A stretch of DNA of 33,926 nt from Neobacillus kokaensis (GTDB lineage Bacteria; Bacillota; Bacilli; Bacillales; Cytobacillaceae). The position numbers were made by a program, and so were the translations under genes. Below are positions 15,184-23,269 of the stretch, one piece after another. The first letter of the stretch is position 1. Each line of letters opens with the position of its first letter. The notes beneath the pieces were generated by a model. The model did no database searches, was not told the DNA's origin, and saw nothing but the letters and a program-made list of their open reading frames with translations. The stretch is from contig NZ_BNDS01000041.1 in the NCBI RefSeq assembly GCF_014656545.1, forward strand, positions 1-33,926, written 5' to 3'.

Positions 15184-16851
15184 ATGAAATTTGTAAAAAA
15201 TGATCAAGCTGCTGTTTTTGCCCTTGGTGGATTAGGCGAAATCGGCAAGAACACGTACGGAGTACAATTTCAGGATGAAATTATTTTAATTGACGCTGGA
15301 ATAAAGTTTCCAGAAGATGAACTTTTAGGTATTGATTATGTAATACCTGATTATACTTATTTAGTTAAAAATGAGGAAAAAATCAAAGGACTGTTTGTTA
15401 CCCATGGCCACGAAGATCATATTGGCGGTATCCCCTATTTGCTGCGGGAAGTTAATATCCCCATCTATGGGGGTAAGCTTGCACTTGGATTAATTAAGAA
15501 TAAATTAGAAGAGCATGGTTTGCTGCGGAATGCCAAATTGATCGAAATTAAAGAAGATGACGTGATAAAGTTCCGTAAGACATCTGTTACCTTTTTCCGG
15601 ACAACTCACAGTATTCCAGATTCATATGGAATCGTCGTTAAAACTCCCCCTGGACAAATTGTGCATACAGGTGACTTCAAATTCGATTTTACTCCTGTAG
15701 GAGAACCTGCAAACTTAACAAAAATGGCTGAGATCGGGAGAGATGGTGTCCTTTGTTTACTTTCTGACAGTACCAATAGTGAAATACCGGAATTTACAAT
15801 GTCTGAACGAAGAGTCGGAGAAAGTATTCAGGATATTTTCCGTAAAGTAAATGGACGAATCATTTTTGCTACCTTTGCATCTAATATTCACCGTTTGCAG
15901 CAGGTTACCGAAGCAGCGGTCGCAAACGGACGAAAAATTGCTGTATTTGGCCGGAGTATGGAGGCTGCCATTAATATTGGTTTAGATTTAGGCTATATTA
16001 GAGCGCCGAAGGATACGTTTATAGAAGCGGGACAAATTAATCGCCTTCCTGTAGAAAAAGTAACGATTCTGTGTACTGGCAGCCAAGGTGAGCCGATGGC
16101 AGCATTATCTAGAATTGCAAATGGGACCCACCGGCAGATTCAGATTATACCTGGCGATACGGTCGTATTTTCTTCATCACCAATTCCAGGGAATACGATA
16201 AGTGTCAGCAGAACCATCAACATGTTATATCGAGCTGGTGCGGATGTAATCCATGGAAAATTAAGCAACATCCATACTTCTGGGCATGGTGGGCAGGAAG
16301 AACAAAAGCTGATGCTTCGCTTAATAAAGCCAAAATTCTTCATGCCGATTCATGGTGAGTATCGAATGCAGAAAATGCATGCAAAATCCGCTGTTGACTG
16401 TGGTGTCGAAGAAGAAAATTGCTTTATTATGGATAATGGGGAAGTTTTAGCACTGTCCGATTCTTCAGCCCAAATCGCTGGAAAAATCCCATCAGGCTCT
16501 GTTTATATTGATGGCAGCGGTGTTGGAGATATTGGGAACATTGTCTTAAGAGATAGAAGAATTCTTTCTGAAGAAGGTCTGGTTATCGTCGTTGTAAGCA
16601 TTAATATGAAGGAATTCAAGATTGCTTCCGGTCCGGATCTTATTTCTCGCGGATTCGTCTATATGCGAGAATCTGGGGATTTAATTAACGATGCTCAAAA
16701 TTTAATCACGAAGCACTTAAATAAGATTATGGAACGTAAAACAAGCCAATGGTCGGAAATTAAAAATGAAATTACTGACACACTAGCACCATTCCTTTAT
16801 GAAAAAACAAAACGCAGACCAATGATTTTGCCAATCATTATGGAAGTTTAA
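15184..16851 (+). CDS. rnjA: ribonuclease J1
   Basis: A 555-residue metallo-beta-lactamase/beta-CASP ribonuclease with endonuclease and 5'-to-3' exonuclease activity, central to mRNA decay and 16S rRNA maturation. The zinc-binding motif THGHEDHIGG has H74, H76, D78 and H79. Further metal and beta-CASP motifs include HTGDFKFD, LSDSTNSE, GSQGEPMAAL, NIHTSGHGGQEE and MPIHGEYRM. A C-terminal domain follows from about residue 450. Length and sequence match B. subtilis RnjA. It is co-transcribed with rpoY. Confidence 0.97.
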   Translation: MKFVKNDQAAVFALGGLGEIGKNTYGVQFQDEIILIDAGIKFPEDELLGIDYVIPDYTYLVKNEEKIKGLFVTHGHEDHIGGIPYLLREVNIPIYGGKLALGLIKNKLEEHGLLRNAKLIEIKEDDVIKFRKTSVTFFRTTHSIPDSYGIVVKTPPGQIVHTGDFKFDFTPVGEPANLTKMAEIGRDGVLCLLSDSTNSEIPEFTMSERRVGESIQDIFRKVNGRIIFATFASNIHRLQQVTEAAVANGRKIAVFGRSMEAAINIGLDLGYIRAPKDTFIEAGQINRLPVEKVTILCTGSQGEPMAALSRIANGTHRQIQIIPGDTVVFSSSPIPGNTISVSRTINMLYRAGADVIHGKLSNIHTSGHGGQEEQKLMLRLIKPKFFMPIHGEYRMQKMHAKSAVDCGVEEENCFIMDNGEVLALSDSSAQIAGKIPSGSVYIDGSGVGDIGNIVLRDRRILSEEGLVIVVVSINMKEFKIASGPDLISRGFVYMRESGDLINDAQNLITKHLNKIMERKTSQWSEIKNEITDTLAPFLYEKTKRRPMILPIIMEV

Positions 16852-16860
16852 TACTAAAAG

Positions 16861-16920
16861 AGAAGCATTCGCTTCTTTCGGATTGTCGAGAAAGGGTATT
16901 TTTCTCGGCAATTTTTTTAT
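16861..16920 (+). terminator. double-hairpin terminator of rnjA
   Basis: A small AGAAGC/GCTTCT hairpin (16861-16876) is followed by ATTGTCGAGAAA pairing with TTTCTCGGCAAT (16882-16912, one G-U) and then TTTTTTATTTTATT. The design and some bases resemble the suhB and ktrC terminators. Confidence 0.9.
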
Positions 16921-16990
16921 TTTATTAGAATCTAAAGAATCTAAACACCGATTTTTTATAAAATTTTATTGATTGTCTCTGCTAAAGGGC

Positions 16991-17113
16991 CAGTTGATTT
17001 CCGCTCCCGGTGCTTCGCTTTCCGCGGGGCCTCCTCAACGCTTGAGCGCCTGCGGGGTCTACCCTGCCCCTTACTCTCGCAGAAGTCTTCACACCTTCGG
17101 CTCCAATCAACAG
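16991..17113 (-). repeat. GC-rich palindromic repeat core, copy B
   Basis: A 123-bp counterpart of the core at 731-865 in reverse orientation, bounded by AGTTGATT and AATCAACAG. It shares TTTCCGCGGG, GCGCCTGCGGGGTCT and GGCTCCAATCAACAG-type segments but is more diverged and about 12 bp shorter. A plus-strand open frame across it is not a real gene. Confidence 0.85.
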
Positions 17114-17239
17114 ACTTGTTGAGAAGCCGATATATTAATAATATTATAATAAATTAACGCGGTGAATTGTTAAAGAAAGGGTTTAAAATAGAAGGCTATC
17201 GAAAGTTTTTCGACAGCCTGAGAGAAGTATCGCTTCTCT
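17114..17239 (+). repeat. repeat tail with double-hairpin end, copy B
   Basis: Same orientation as 866-992, sharing AACGCGGTGAATTGTTAAAG and the AT-rich block, and ending in the paired hairpins that serve as the ktrC terminator on the other strand. Confidence 0.8.
17193..17239 (-). terminator. tandem-hairpin terminator of ktrC
   Basis: On the minus strand, AGAGAAG/CTTCTCT (17221-17239) comes first. It is followed by a hairpin with arms AGGCTGTCGAA and TTCGATAGCCT (17193-17219) and then TCTATTTT. Almost identical to the suhB terminator. Confidence 0.8.
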
Positions 17240-17255
17240 TTTTTTTATTATTCCT

Positions 17256-17915
17256 TTATTCCATTACCTTCTTTTCAAATCTGTCAATATCGTTATCTGT
17301 TCCGATCACAATGAGAACATCATTTGTATGAATCAGTTCTGTTGCCAGCGGGGATACAATAATATCCTCTTCACGTTTAATGGCAACAATGTTTAATCCA
17401 TATTTCTTACGAATATCCATATCCATAATCGTATGTCCGCCAAGCTTTCTATTAGCAACAATTTCAACAATACTATGTTCATCTGAAAGTTCAAGATAAT
17501 CGACGACATTGCTTGACGTCATATTATGGGCAATTCTCTTACCCATATCCCTTTCCGGATGTACTACATGGTCAGCCCCAATTTTTCTTAATACTTTTTC
17601 ATGATAATCATTTTGGGCCTTTGCGGTAACACAAGCCACCCCTAATTCTTTTAATATTAAGGTGGTTAGAATACTCGATTGAATATCGTCACCAATAGCG
17701 ACAATGACATGGTCGAAATTGCGGATTCCAAGGCTCTTCAGAACCGCTTCATCGGTTGTATCACCAACTACTGCATGAGAGGCAATCATTGAAAATTCAT
17801 TAACCCGCTCTTCATTAACGTCTATAGCTAGTACTTCCATTCCTTCATCCGTTAAGGTACGACAAATGCTTCCACCGAATCTGCCTAAACCTATAACAGC
17901 AAAACTTTTTTTCAC
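17256..17915 (-). CDS. ktrC: potassium uptake gating subunit KtrC
   Basis: A 219-residue cytoplasmic RCK protein that gates a KtrD/KtrB-type K+ channel. The N-terminal Rossmann domain has the nucleotide motif GLGRFGGS (about 8-15) and the acidic AIDVNEERVNEF segment. The RCK_C domain (about residues 135-215) is the part that binds c-di-AMP in characterised Bacillus and Staphylococcus relatives. It begins with GTG at 17915 after GGGGGAG. Sequence and length match B. subtilis KtrC (YkqB). No channel subunit gene is nearby, as in B. subtilis, where ktrD is unlinked. Confidence 0.93.
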   Translation of the reverse strand: MKKSFAVIGLGRFGGSICRTLTDEGMEVLAIDVNEERVNEFSMIASHAVVGDTTDEAVLKSLGIRNFDHVIVAIGDDIQSSILTTLILKELGVACVTAKAQNDYHEKVLRKIGADHVVHPERDMGKRIAHNMTSSNVVDYLELSDEHSIVEIVANRKLGGHTIMDMDIRKKYGLNIVAIKREEDIIVSPLATELIHTNDVLIVIGTDNDIDRFEKKVME

Positions 17916-17991
17916 AAAAACTCCCCCAACAATTTCAATTATCTCTTATTGTATCATTTTAATATCATTTTTCGCTATATACATAAGTTTT

Positions 17992-18891
17992 CTAACGCTG
18001 GTTATTACTGTTCTTATTTCTCTTATATGAATAATAAATAATCCCGCCAATCAAGAGTAGAATGACCAGAATAGGCAGATTCCCAAAAATAAAGACAACT
18101 AAGCTTGAAATACCAGTTAATAATAAATTGGTACTTTTCATAAATTGCTTTTTTGTTTTTTCCCAAGTATTTAATTGATCATCTCCAATATCCGGAACAA
18201 TAACCTGATTTTCATAAAGAGTAAGTGTAACAGTCGAGTAGGAAGTTTGGTTCTCTAAATATTTTATTTTCCCTTCAATCGTTTCAATTTCTTCTTGAAC
18301 AACTGCTAAGTCATTTGAAATCTTTAATAAGTCTTCTGTTTTCGTTGCATTCTTCATAAAAGATAGTAATCGTTCTTCAACTACTCTTTTTGATTTTAAC
18401 CGGGACTGTAAATCTACATATTCCTCTGTAACATCCTGGCCGGTTATATTTCTTTGGAGAACCTCTGCGGCTTTACCTTCTGCATCATCAAGAAAATCTT
18501 GAAAATGCTTTTGCGGTATTCTAATGGTAATCATCCCGCTTAATTGCTCTTTCCCCTCTCTTGTTATATTAGATTCAGCGATATAACCGCCATATTTTGC
18601 TGCCATTTCTTCGATGTTTCGGACAGTTTGTTCGAATTTCTTTACCCTTAAACGCAAATCTGCATGATAAATAACCATTTTCGTCTGCTGAGGGATTTTA
18701 GAAGCTTCTGTTTTATTTTCCACCACAGCCCGATCCTCATTTTTAGACACTAAACCAGTACTATCTCCGGCCATACTTTTGGCAGAGTCCATCGAGTCTT
18801 GACTTTCTTTACTATTACTTGAACTGCACCCGGCCATAGCAATTAGCAATGTGAGGAACATAAAAAATAGAATTTTTTTGAGTTTATTCAA
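17992..18891 (-). CDS. DUF4349 membrane-anchored lipoprotein
   Basis: A 299-residue protein with a lipoprotein signal (lipobox AMAGC near residue 22) and a Ser-rich linker. A DUF4349 domain starts about residue 70 (HADLRLRVKKFEQTVRNIEE, then GGYIAESN), contains a coiled-coil (about 155-220), and is followed by a membrane segment (about 255-288) with a basic tail. Function is unknown; related proteins are implied in envelope processes. It begins with TTG at 18891 behind AAAGGGGTG. No clear terminator separates it from ktrC 76 bp downstream, so some readthrough is possible. Confidence 0.85.
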   Translation of the reverse strand: MNKLKKILFFMFLTLLIAMAGCSSSNSKESQDSMDSAKSMAGDSTGLVSKNEDRAVVENKTEASKIPQQTKMVIYHADLRLRVKKFEQTVRNIEEMAAKYGGYIAESNITREGKEQLSGMITIRIPQKHFQDFLDDAEGKAAEVLQRNITGQDVTEEYVDLQSRLKSKRVVEERLLSFMKNATKTEDLLKISNDLAVVQEEIETIEGKIKYLENQTSYSTVTLTLYENQVIVPDIGDDQLNTWEKTKKQFMKSTNLLLTGISSLVVFIFGNLPILVILLLIGGIIYYSYKRNKNSNNQR

Positions 18892-18983
18892 CCTTATAAC
18901 ACCCCTTTATCCTATTAAAATCATCGGTTACTATTACCGACGAGGAAAAGGAATATTGGTTACAATATCTTGCCAGTTAAACA

Positions 18984-19023
18984 TAAAAAAACCGCCCGTT
19001 TAATAAAACGAACAGTTTTTTAT
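18984..19023 (-). terminator. terminator of ykuV
   Basis: On the minus strand AACTGTTCGTTT pairs, with G-U pairs, with AAACGGGCGGTT around a TATT loop, and is followed by TTTTTAT. Confidence 0.8.
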
Positions 19024-19031
19024 ATGCTCAG

Positions 19032-19487
19032 TTATTCTGCTTTCTCCATTTCATCCAATACACGGTTAACACGTTTTTCAAGCATCTTCATACCGCTTCC
19101 ACCTGCTTGGAAATGACGAAGCTTTCCGTCTTTGTCAAATACATAGTAGGCAGGTACATATTGATTCTCAAGAGCTTCCGTTAATTTATGCTCACTGTCG
19201 ACAAAGATTGGCTGAGTAATCCCATGCTCAGCAGCAACCTGCTTGATTTCTTCTAGATTTAAATCATTCTCTGAACGTGGCATATGAACTGCAATTACAT
19301 TTAATTTATCTTGATACTGGTCACGGAATTGATTAATCTGCGGCATTGCTTCCTTACATAAATGACAGCTAATTGACCAGAAATGAATAAGAGTTGGCTT
19401 TTCTCCGACTAGTTCTTCTCTCGTTACTTGCCCATTCAGCCATTCAGTTGCACCGTTTAATTCTGGCATTGGTTCGCGCAGCTTCAT
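19032..19487 (-). CDS. ykuV: thiol-disulfide oxidoreductase YkuV
   Basis: A 151-residue thioredoxin-fold protein with the active site FWSISCHLC (C41, C44), nearly identical in layout to B. subtilis YkuV, whose structure is known. It probably reduces disulfides in the cytoplasm; no signal peptide is present. The frame opens 12 codons upstream, but ATG 19487 (MKLREPMPEL) follows AGGGGG and matches the homologue. It is downstream of ykuU, separated by a hairpin terminator that may make its expression partly independent. Confidence 0.94.
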   Translation of the reverse strand: MKLREPMPELNGATEWLNGQVTREELVGEKPTLIHFWSISCHLCKEAMPQINQFRDQYQDKLNVIAVHMPRSENDLNLEEIKQVAAEHGITQPIFVDSEHKLTEALENQYVPAYYVFDKDGKLRHFQAGGSGMKMLEKRVNRVLDEMEKAE

Positions 19488-19500
19488 TTTAATACCCCCT

Positions 19501-19540
19501 AATTTTAAAAATAGACCTAACACAATACGGTTAGGTCTAT
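19501..19540 (-). terminator. terminator between ykuU and ykuV
   Basis: AGACCTAAC (19513-19521) and GTTAGGTCT (19530-19538) form a perfect 9-bp stem. On the minus strand ATTTTTAAAA follows, immediately before the ykuV ribosome binding site. Confidence 0.75.
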
Positions 19541-19559
19541 CTGTTTTTAAATTAATTAA

Positions 19560-20108
19560 TTAAACGTTAAGAGTAGCTTGTCCAGGCTTCCAGTTAGCTG
19601 GGCAAAGGCCGCCAGTTTGCAATGCTTGTAGTACACGTAATGTTTCATCAACATCACGGCCAATATTGTTGTGGTTAACAACAGAATACATTAATTCGCC
19701 TTCTGGGCTGATGATGAATAAACCGCGAAGTGCAATACCTTCTTCTTCAATTAACACACCATAATCACGCGCAACCACATGGTTAGTGTCAGCAGCAAGA
19801 GGATAGTTCAAATCCCCAAGACCGTTTTCTTTACGGTCCGTTTTAATCCATGCAAGGTGAGTATGGATTGTATCAGTAGAAGCACCAATTACTACTGCAT
19901 CTAAATCATCAAATTCTTCATAACGATCAGACAATGCTGTAATTTCAGTTGGGCATACAAATGTGAAATCCATTGGATAGAAGAACAATACTGTCCATTT
20001 GTCATTTTTCATGTTTTCTTCAAGGCTAACTTTACCAAATTCTTTATTTGGTAATACTGCGTCCATTTCGAAACGTGGAGCTTGTTTACCTACCATACGT
20101 TCTGGCAT
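19560..20108 (-). CDS. ykuU: 2-Cys peroxiredoxin YkuU
   Basis: A 182-residue typical 2-Cys peroxiredoxin (AhpC/TSA family) that reduces peroxides. The peroxidatic C52 lies in FTFVCPTE and the resolving C169 in GGLCPANW. Sequence and length match B. subtilis YkuU. ATG 20108 is preceded by GGAGGG; the open frame 18 codons longer has no such site. A good sigma-A promoter lies at 20086-20114, with a large inverted repeat upstream of it. YkuV is a plausible reductant, an inference from linkage. Confidence 0.94.
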   Translation of the reverse strand: MPERMVGKQAPRFEMDAVLPNKEFGKVSLEENMKNDKWTVLFFYPMDFTFVCPTEITALSDRYEEFDDLDAVVIGASTDTIHTHLAWIKTDRKENGLGDLNYPLAADTNHVVARDYGVLIEEEGIALRGLFIISPEGELMYSVVNHNNIGRDVDETLRVLQALQTGGLCPANWKPGQATLNV

Positions 20109-20114
20109 TTTAAA
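20086..20114 (-). promoter_or_regulatory. ykuU promoter overlapping the upstream frame Confidence 0.
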
Positions 20115-20185
20115 ATCCCTCCAAAGTATATTGATAAAATGAGTTTTTATAGCAATTCTCATTTGCTATCTTGTTTACATGTTTC

Positions 20186-20214
20186 ATTATAGGCTAATTC
20201 TTATTTTGAGTCAA
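20186..20214 (-). promoter_or_regulatory. ykuU promoter
   Basis: On the minus strand TTGACT (20209-20214) and TATAAT (20186-20191) with a 17-bp spacer, the best promoter in the window. The predicted start is near 20179, giving a leader of about 70 nt to the ykuU ATG at 20108. Confidence 0.8.
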
Positions 20215-20220
20215 TGTTAA

Positions 20221-20254
20221 ATTATAATTAATTTAAATAAATATTAATTATAAT
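20221..20254. promoter_or_regulatory. 12-bp inverted repeat upstream of ykuU
   Basis: ATTATAATTAAT at 20221-20232 and its exact inverse ATTAATTATAAT at 20243-20254 surround ten bases. It lies just upstream of the ykuU -35. The left arm reads TTATAATTAATTTAA, 13 of 15 bases of the PerR box TTATAATNATTATAA if the central N is counted as a match. It may be an operator or an UP-like element. Confidence 0.5.
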
Positions 20255-20395
20255 ATGCTTCCTCATTTCCCCTTAATCAGTTTGCCCTGTCTATGGAAGA
20301 ATAAACGACGATATGTAACATATTTTCCCTATATTCTCCATCATTTTAGCATAATTACCCATAACAATAAAATAAAATGACTTTTATCCCTGTTA

Positions 20396-21514
20396 TCAAT
20401 TACCCTTAAATGTTATATAATTTGTCATAATTCTAACCGCAGCTGCAATAGCATCCTCATTTGGGTTTAGCTTTGCATGATGGAGACCATATGGAGTGTC
20501 AACGCCAAGCCAAAACATAAATCCTGGAATTTCCTTCAACAGGTAACCAAAATCTTCGCCAGTCATTGCTTCCTTACATTCGATTAGCTGAACCTCTAGA
20601 TCGTCCTTAAGAAAATCCATAAATTCCTTTGTTAATTCCTCATGATTATAAACTTGATAATACATAGACCCATAGTCAATTTTCGCCACGCACTCAAAGC
20701 CAGTCTCTATACCGCTCACAATCGCTTCAATACGGTGTTTTACTTTTTTCATTGATTCTGGTGTTAATGTCCGGATCGTCCCTTCGAGTCTTGCATTTTC
20801 AGCAATAATATTTTGAACGGTTCCCCCAGTAATTTTTCCAATCGTTATCACTGCTGAGTCAAGTGGATTGACATTTCGGGAAACAATTGTTTGTAATTGG
20901 TTAACAAGAGCACATGCAGCAATCACCATGTCATTGGTTTGGTGCGGCAGGGCGGCATGCCCGCCTTTACCTTTTAAATCAATAAATAACTCGGAAGTAT
21001 TAGCAAATAATAACCCCTCTTTAATTGCTACAGTTCCAACCGGATATTCCGGAGCAATATGCAGGGCAAAAATCATATCAGGCATCCACTCCTGCATTTC
21101 TTTTGATTGCAGCATTGGCTCTGCACCGCCAGGCCCTTCCTCTGCGGGCTGGAAGATAAATAAAAGATTATCAGCGATCGGATTTTGGACAAAATGTGTG
21201 AGCAAACCTAGTGCAATACTCATATGAAAATCATGTCCACAGGCATGCATTTTCGCTTCATGCGTAGAGGAAAACGGCAAACCCGTTTCTTCAGTTATTG
21301 GCAAACCGTCAATATCCGTCCTATAACCAATTGTTTTTCCTGGCTTCACCCCATGAACCTTTACGAATAATCCAGTCTTCCATTTTTTTATTGAAAGCCG
21401 TTCTTGAGGTAATGATTGAATATAGTTTAATAAATATGCCTGTGTTTTAAATTCCTGGAATCCAAGTTCAGGAATTTGATGCAGGTCACGACGTATTTTA
21501 ATTAAGCTATTCAT
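20396..21514 (-). CDS. dapL: N-acetyldiaminopimelate deacetylase
   Basis: A 372-residue M20-family amidohydrolase that removes acetate from N-acetyl-LL-diaminopimelate, giving LL-diaminopimelate for lysine and cell wall synthesis. Metal-binding motifs are HACGHDFHM, the Asp in GYRTDIDGLPI, EEGPGGAEPM and the C-terminal HHAKLNPNEDA. It matches B. subtilis YkuR/DapL in context and length. GAAGGAG precedes the ATG. It lies 57 bp after dapH with an intervening hairpin. The naming is slightly muddled in databases, where dapL also denotes an aminotransferase. Confidence 0.94.
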   Translation of the reverse strand: MNSLIKIRRDLHQIPELGFQEFKTQAYLLNYIQSLPQERLSIKKWKTGLFVKVHGVKPGKTIGYRTDIDGLPITEETGLPFSSTHEAKMHACGHDFHMSIALGLLTHFVQNPIADNLLFIFQPAEEGPGGAEPMLQSKEMQEWMPDMIFALHIAPEYPVGTVAIKEGLLFANTSELFIDLKGKGGHAALPHQTNDMVIAACALVNQLQTIVSRNVNPLDSAVITIGKITGGTVQNIIAENARLEGTIRTLTPESMKKVKHRIEAIVSGIETGFECVAKIDYGSMYYQVYNHEELTKEFMDFLKDDLEVQLIECKEAMTGEDFGYLLKEIPGFMFWLGVDTPYGLHHAKLNPNEDAIAAAVRIMTNYITFKGN

Positions 21515-21534
21515 TTTTCTTCTCCTTCAAAAAG

Positions 21535-21557
21535 AAGCGTGGAATAGCTCCACGCTT
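21535..21557 (-). terminator. hairpin between dapH and dapL
   Basis: AAGCGTGGA and TCCACGCTT form a perfect 9-bp stem with a five-base loop. On the minus strand CTTTTTG follows and runs into the dapL ribosome binding site. It would act as a partial terminator inside the operon. Confidence 0.7.
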
Positions 21558-21571
21558 ATAGTTATTGATTA

Positions 21572-22276
21572 TTATATTTGTCTTAATTCTTGCATGATTT
21601 CTGTCTTAGATTTTGTTTTCTCATCGATATCTTTAATTTTTCTTGCAGGGGTTCCTGCGACTACTGTTAATGGAGCAACATCTTGAGTGACAACGGCACC
21701 AGCTGCTACAACTGCTCCTTTACCTACTGTTACACCTTCAAGGACCACTGCATTAGCACCAATCACAACATCATCTTCTATGATAACCGGTTTTGCAGAT
21801 GGCGGTTCAATTACACCAGCTAACACTGTTCCAGCACCAATATGGCAGTTCTTCCCAACAGTAGCTCGACCGCCAAGTACAACTCCCATATCAATCATTG
21901 TTTTTTCACCAATGACAGCGCCAATATTAATTACTGCGCCCATCATAATAACAGCATTATCACCAATTTCCACCTGATCGCGAATCGTAACACCCGGCTC
22001 AATTCGAGCATTAATATGCTTTGTATCTAATAAAGGAATAGCTGAATTTCGACGGTCGCTTTCGATAACATAGTCTTCAATTTTTTCTTTATTCGCTTCT
22101 AGAGCGGTTTCAATTTCTGACCATTCTCCAAAAACAACTCCAGTAGAGCCAGTGATGAAGGACTTAGCATTGCTCCCAAAGTCAATACCTTCCATATCAC
22201 CTTTTAGATATACTTTAACCGGTGTTGATTTTTTACTATTTTGGATAAAAGAGATAATTTCATGTGCATCCATCAT
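21572..22276 (-). CDS. dapH: tetrahydrodipicolinate N-acetyltransferase
   Basis: A 234-residue left-handed beta-helix acetyltransferase that acetylates tetrahydrodipicolinate with acetyl-CoA, the first committed step of the acetylase branch. Hexapeptide repeats fill the second half (for example IGDNAVIMMGAVINIGAVIG and VVIGANAVVLEG). The GVIEPPSAKPV segment is characteristic of the DapH family, and TVVAGTPARKIK ends the helix. It matches B. subtilis YkuQ. A candidate promoter (TTGTTA, 17 bp, TTATAG on the minus strand) lies just upstream, and AGGAGG lies before the ATG. Confidence 0.96.
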   Translation of the reverse strand: MMDAHEIISFIQNSKKSTPVKVYLKGDMEGIDFGSNAKSFITGSTGVVFGEWSEIETALEANKEKIEDYVIESDRRNSAIPLLDTKHINARIEPGVTIRDQVEIGDNAVIMMGAVINIGAVIGEKTMIDMGVVLGGRATVGKNCHIGAGTVLAGVIEPPSAKPVIIEDDVVIGANAVVLEGVTVGKGAVVAAGAVVTQDVAPLTVVAGTPARKIKDIDEKTKSKTEIMQELRQI

Positions 22277-22338
22277 TTATTTGTCCTCCTATAACTTACT
22301 AAAAAATACTTTAACAAACTAAGGCAGTGAACACAAGA

Positions 22339-22365
22339 AAAATCCTCCTAAAGGTCAGAGGATTC
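22339..22365 (-). terminator. terminator of ccpC
   Basis: On the minus strand AATCCTC pairs with GAGGATT and is followed by TTTTC. It overlaps the last codons of ccpC. Confidence 0.7.
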
Positions 22366-23235
22366 AGAAATATGTTCTTTTACAATGTCCACGAACGCTT
22401 GGACCTGTTTTAACTGGAAGGCAGATTCATAGCCCAATAACCAAGTATCCCTCGCTACGGGAATGTTATTCTCGTCAACAAGAGGAATTTTAAAAATGCT
22501 TTGACCACCCTTGGGTAACGTAATGGCGGGTAATATAGCATATCCAATACCATTAAAAGCCATTTGTTTGCATGTTTCAATTTGATCTACAACAACCGTC
22601 CTCTTTGGCGAAGTTTTAAAATTCATCATCCACCAATCCTGGATCTCCTGATAATAATTTGAATCACTTTTAAATTGAATAAAGGGGCGGTCAGTATTTA
22701 ACACTTGTTCAGGCTTTGTTATGTCCCTGTCTACTAAATAAAGCGGGTCTTTAAAGAGATGGACCTTTACTCCCTTCCAATCAGGAGTCCCTCGAATAAT
22801 TCCAATATGTACTTGGTCATCATATAGACATCTTAATATTTCACTGCTCCACCCTGTGATCAGTGATATTTTTACTTGAGGGTACTTATCAACAAATTTT
22901 TTTAAAACCTCCGGGAGCCAATTTTGTCCGACAATAGAGGCAACTGCAATTCTTAAGGTTCCCGAAACGCCTGATTGAAGTGAATAAAGATTCTCACGGA
23001 CCTTCTCTTCCTTTTTAAGAACATCATTAACAAATTCAATCACCAGTTCACCGGCAGGGGTCAAAGACAGTCCTTTTTGCGAACGAATAAACAACTTCGT
23101 CCCCCATTCCTTTTCAATCGTTTGCAGTCTCTGGGATAAAGCCGGCTGTGATACAAATAAACGTTCAGATGCTTTTCGCATATTCATTTCTTGAGCTAAC
23201 ACAGCAAGTAATTGAAATTCAGATAATGAGGACAC
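22348..23235 (-). CDS. ccpC: LysR-family catabolite control protein CcpC
   Basis: A 295-residue LysR-type regulator. Its N-terminal helix-turn-helix is very close to B. subtilis CcpC (MRKASERLFVSQPALSQRLQ). The effector domain also matches in detail (SLITGWSSEILRCLYDDQVH and VDQIETCKQMAFNGIGYAIL). In B. subtilis CcpC represses citZ and citB and responds to citrate. It begins with GTG at 23235 behind AAAGGAG. It is 34 bp downstream of an MFS transporter gene on the same strand. Confidence 0.93.
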   Translation of the reverse strand: MSSLSEFQLLAVLAQEMNMRKASERLFVSQPALSQRLQTIEKEWGTKLFIRSQKGLSLTPAGELVIEFVNDVLKKEEKVRENLYSLQSGVSGTLRIAVASIVGQNWLPEVLKKFVDKYPQVKISLITGWSSEILRCLYDDQVHIGIIRGTPDWKGVKVHLFKDPLYLVDRDITKPEQVLNTDRPFIQFKSDSNYYQEIQDWWMMNFKTSPKRTVVVDQIETCKQMAFNGIGYAILPAITLPKGGQSIFKIPLVDENNIPVARDTWLLGYESAFQLKQVQAFVDIVKEHISESSDL

Positions 23236-23269
23236 TTAAAACATCTCCTTTCAAAAAAACCTTCACTGC

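Noticed and set aside
16969..17157. Plus-strand 62-codon frame downstream of rnjA
   Set aside because: It lies across the GC-rich palindromic repeat, has an odd composition and no ribosome binding site.
20086..20114. A promoter entry listed at these coordinates in the feature table with confidence 0
   Set aside because: These coordinates were a slip for the ykuU promoter. They fall over the ykuU start and show no promoter. The correct position is 20186-20214; disregard the zero-confidence entry and the 20086-20114 range cited in the ykuU entry.
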